A DNA stretch of 7,953 nt from Bacteroidota bacterium (lineage in GTDB: Bacteria; Bacteroidota; Rhodothermia; Rhodothermales; UBA10348). A program made the translations under genes and the position numbers. Below the pieces are notes generated by a model that was given only the letters and a program-made list of their open reading frames with translations, was not told the DNA's origin and did no database searches. Location: positions 1 through 7,953 of the forward strand of contig JACZYK010000111.1 in assembly GCA_022571135.1 (NCBI GenBank), given 5' to 3'. This document shows, in pieces, positions 6,801 through 7,953 of this stretch; within the stretch, counting starts at the first letter, position 1; every line of letters starts with the position of its first letter.

Positions 6801-7630
6801 TCAAACAGCTCATTCGTAACTACGAGAAGCAACATAAGAGGATCGACGGCAACGCCAAGAGGGATAAGCACCGCGTTCAAATGGGTGATGAGTTGCCGCC
6901 GGGAATCGTGCAGCTGGCGAAAGTCTATGTAGCAAAGAAGCGGAAGATTCAAGTCGGGGACAAGATGGCCGGGCGCCATGGAAACAAAGGTGTCGTCGCG
7001 AAGATCGTTCCTGTCGAGGATATGCCTTTCCTCGAAGACGGAACCCCGGTCGACATCGTTCTGAATCCGCTCGGTGTGCCGTCACGAATGAATCTAGGGC
7101 AGATCTACGAGACCCTTCTCGGTTGGGCGGGGAAGCAACTCGGGACGAATTTTGCGACACCGATTTTCGATGGGGCTACGGTTGACGATGTGGCTCAGAA
7201 ATTGGAAGAGGCCGGTCTGCCGGTGGATGGCCGCACGCAGCTATACGACGGTCGGACGGGTACCGCGTTCGACCAGGAGACCACGGTCGGTTACATTTAC
7301 ATGCTGAAGCTCAGCCACCTCGTCGAGAACAAGATCCACGCCCGGTCGATCGGACCATACAGCCTCATCACCCAACAGCCGCTCGGTGGTAAGGCTCAGT
7401 TTGGTGGCCAGCGCCTCGGAGAGATGGAAGTTTGGGCTCTCTACGCATATGGGGCATCGAGTGTGCTTCAGGAAATGCTCACGTATAAGTCGGACGACGT
7501 GCAGGGGCGCTCGAAAGCTTACGAGGCTATCGTGAAGGGCGATGTTATGCCGGAAGCGGGTACACCTGAGAGTTTCAATGTGCTCATCCGAGAACTGCAG
7601 GGCCTGGGCCTCGAAATCAATTTGGACTGA
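3803..7630 (+). CDS. rpoB: DNA-directed RNA polymerase subunit beta
   Basis: This encodes 1275 residues, typical of Bacteroidota-type RpoB, and forms half of the polymerase active-site cleft. The N-terminal lobe includes YPDFLDVQLKSF (near residue 22), an acidic run at 108-117, and FVINGAERVVVSQLHRSPG. The rifampicin-binding cluster is at about 475-505: FMDQ with Asp484, THKRR with His494, and MSALGPGG with Ser499. These equal E. coli Asp516, His526 and Ser531 and are all the drug-sensitive residues. Glu784-Asp785 in GYNFEDA lie near the active-site metal. KMAGRHGNKG (1054-1063) holds the two catalytic-centre lysines. The C-terminus carries QPLGGKAQFGGQRLGEMEVW and ends LGLEINLD. AAGGAA at 3785-3790 is 12 bases before the ATG, a somewhat long spacing. 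Codon choice changes locally at about 5095-5295. Confidence 0.98.
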   Translation: MPSVKGRKERSSFSRIPSIKDYPDFLDVQLKSFHDFVQDYIPPEERTSVGLQAVFEDHFPIHDTRERYTLEFIHYTLDSPKHTVEECIAQGLSFSVPLKAKLRLSSKEDEDEDEAEEAVEQEVYLGNLPFMTDRGTFVINGAERVVVSQLHRSPGVFFGQSVHPNGTELYSARVIPFRGSWIEFSTDVSNLMWAYIDRKKKLPVTTLLRALGYSSNGEIVKLFDLADTVEIKTKRSWAKLVGRKLAATVSVERMTEVVDEDTGEVLDERKEREIILPAQHELAEEDYDKLKEAEIKTVYLIREQTEEDTLDKTTLLNTIKRDPTHSEEEALEYLYLQLRGTEAPDIETARGVLDRLFFSEKRYDLGEVGRYRINSRLRLNESLDRLTLTRADIIAIITELIMLQNGRSTVDDIDHLGNRRVRSVGEQLAAQFSLGLARMARTIKERMNLRDAEKFTPQDLVNARTVSSVINTFFGTNQLSQFMDQTNPLAELTHKRRMSALGPGGLTRERAGFEVRDVHYTHYGRLCPIETPEGPNIGLISSLCVHARINAYGFIETPYRIVTKGKVSKRIKYLTAEEEDSVVIAQANAPLDSKGKFVNEYVKSRHRGDFPVVEAKKVHYMDISPNQIVSPAASLIPFLEHDDANRALMGSNMQRQAVPLLRAEAPIVGTGLENRVARDSRAVLVAEKDGVVEYVDARKITIRQHRSADDEMLSFDDPVETSELTKFRRTNQDTCVNQHPIVKVGQKVKAGDILTDGFSTDKGELALGKNILVAFMPWRGYNFEDAIVISERLVSDDIYTSLHIEEFELQVRDTKRGEEELTREIPNVSEEATKDLDERGIIRIGAEVKAGDIIVGKITPKGESDPTPEEKLLRAIFGDKAGDVKDASLKAPPGMKGVVIDTKLFSRRKLDPATKKEEQKRLAEIEHDFELGMKELNESFWAKFNTLLEGKKAKDFVDRRGMVLLSQGAKIKKEAFVDVSPLDLDPRVAFTDDEDLNAKIKQLIRNYEKQHKRIDGNAKRDKHRVQMGDELPPGIVQLAKVYVAKKRKIQVGDKMAGRHGNKGVVAKIVPVEDMPFLEDGTPVDIVLNPLGVPSRMNLGQIYETLLGWAGKQLGTNFATPIFDGATVDDVAQKLEEAGLPVDGRTQLYDGRTGTAFDQETTVGYIYMLKLSHLVENKIHARSIGPYSLITQQPLGGKAQFGGQRLGEMEVWALYAYGASSVLQEMLTYKSDDVQGRSKAYEAIVKGDVMPEAGTPESFNVLIRELQGLGLEINLD

Positions 7631-7637
7631 TCGCGTG

Positions 7638-7668
7638 TCGGAGCCCGGCCCTCACCGGGAGCCCCCGA
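7638..7668 (+). promoter_or_regulatory. Two-tier GC-rich hairpin in the rpoB-rpoC spacer
   Basis: CCCGG (7644-7648) pairs with CCGGG (7655-7659) around a six-base loop. An outer stem pairs TCGG (7638-7641) with CCGA (7665-7668), with two bases on the left and five on the right between stems. The seven-base GGAGCCC occurs twice (7640-7646 and 7658-7664) as a direct repeat. No U-tract follows. It starts eight bases after the rpoB stop codon and could protect or process the mRNA, but no function is shown. Confidence 0.4.
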
Positions 7669-7705
7669 TGCTCATCGACAGGATGTTTAAACGACGCTTT
7701 TGAAT

Positions 7706-7953
7706 ATGCCGTACGGAAAAACTCAGAAGATCAAGAAGAACTTCAGCGCTATCACCATAAGTCTCGCTTCTCCGGAATCGATTCTTGAACGCTCCTATGG
7801 AGAGGTATTGAAGCCGGAGACGATCAACTATCGTTCGTTCAAACCGGAAAAGGACGGTCTCTTCTGCGAGAAAATCTTTGGCCCGGTAAAGGACTGGGAG
7901 TGTCATTGCGGTAAATACAAACGCATACGCTACAAGGGCATTATCTGCGACCG
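7706..7953 (+). CDS. rpoC: DNA-directed RNA polymerase subunit beta', N-terminal fragment (partial, 3' end outside window)
   Basis: The frame from the ATG at 7706 is open to the window end, giving 82 complete codons of a protein normally about 1400 residues long. It starts MPYGKTQKIKKNFSAI, the Bacteroidota-type opening. It continues with ASPESILERSYGEVLKPETI, the start of the clamp, and DGLFCEKIFGPVKDWEC. The first zinc-ribbon cysteines are visible at residues 66, 68 and 81 (ECHCGKY and GIIC); the fourth lies beyond the edge. Beta' carries the catalytic NADFDGD loop, which is outside this window. No Shine-Dalgarno sequence precedes the ATG: the upstream bases CTTTTGAAT are A/T-rich, and the nearest AGGA (7680-7683) is 22 bases away. 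An in-frame TTG at 7700 is a less likely start. The gene lies 75 bases after rpoB, as expected. Confidence 0.97.
   Translation, partial: MPYGKTQKIKKNFSAITISLASPESILERSYGEVLKPETINYRSFKPEKDGLFCEKIFGPVKDWECHCGKYKRIRYKGIICD

Noticed and set aside
6062..6979. Long - strand open frame of 305 codons inside rpoB
   Set aside because: It lies wholly antisense to a conserved part of rpoB. Such frames arise from the codon bias of the sense gene, and its translation shows no recognisable domain.

Overview
This window is one continuous stretch of core bacterial information-processing genes, all on the + strand. The order is tuf (3' end), tRNA-Trp, secE, nusG, rplK, rplA, rplJ, rplL, rpoB and rpoC (5' end). 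It looks like chromosomal backbone. I see no mobile element, CRISPR array, phage gene or unexplained ORF, and no support for a new multi-gene system.

The organism is most likely a member of the Bacteroidota/Rhodothermota/Balneolota group (FCB superphylum). This rests on two things. The proteins have the RpoB and RpoC wording of that group: a DQTNPLAE rifampicin region, DVHYTHYGRLCPIETPEG, and an RpoC start of the MPYGKTQKIKKNFSAI type. The tuf-trpT-secE-nusG-rplK order without rpmG also fits. The base composition looks moderately GC-rich by eye, which suits a Rhodothermales- or Balneola-like lineage better than a low-GC Bacteroides, but the genus cannot be named from this window.

Layout: 1-71 is the EF-Tu C-terminus and 181-253 is tRNA-Trp(CCA). 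The stretch 315-1099 holds secE and nusG, for the protein translocase and the transcription elongation factor. After a 157-base gap with possible promoter elements, 1257-3631 encodes L11, L1, L10 and L7/L12, the proteins of the ribosomal L1 stalk and the L11/L10/L12 GTPase stalk. A 171-base gap with two strong hairpins separates these from rpoB (3803-7630). A 75-base gap with another hairpin leads to rpoC (7706 to the window end).

The genes form the usual cluster that couples production of ribosomal stalk proteins to the two large RNA polymerase subunits. The non-coding parts are the most informative. Every spacer from secE onward has an inverted repeat, strongest between rplL and rpoB, where other bacteria have an attenuator or RNase III processing site. 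Start sites differ: nusG, rplJ and rplL have clear Shine-Dalgarno sequences, while rplK, rplA and rpoC do not. The rifampicin-binding segment of rpoB also shows a local change in codon choice that may mark past recombination.
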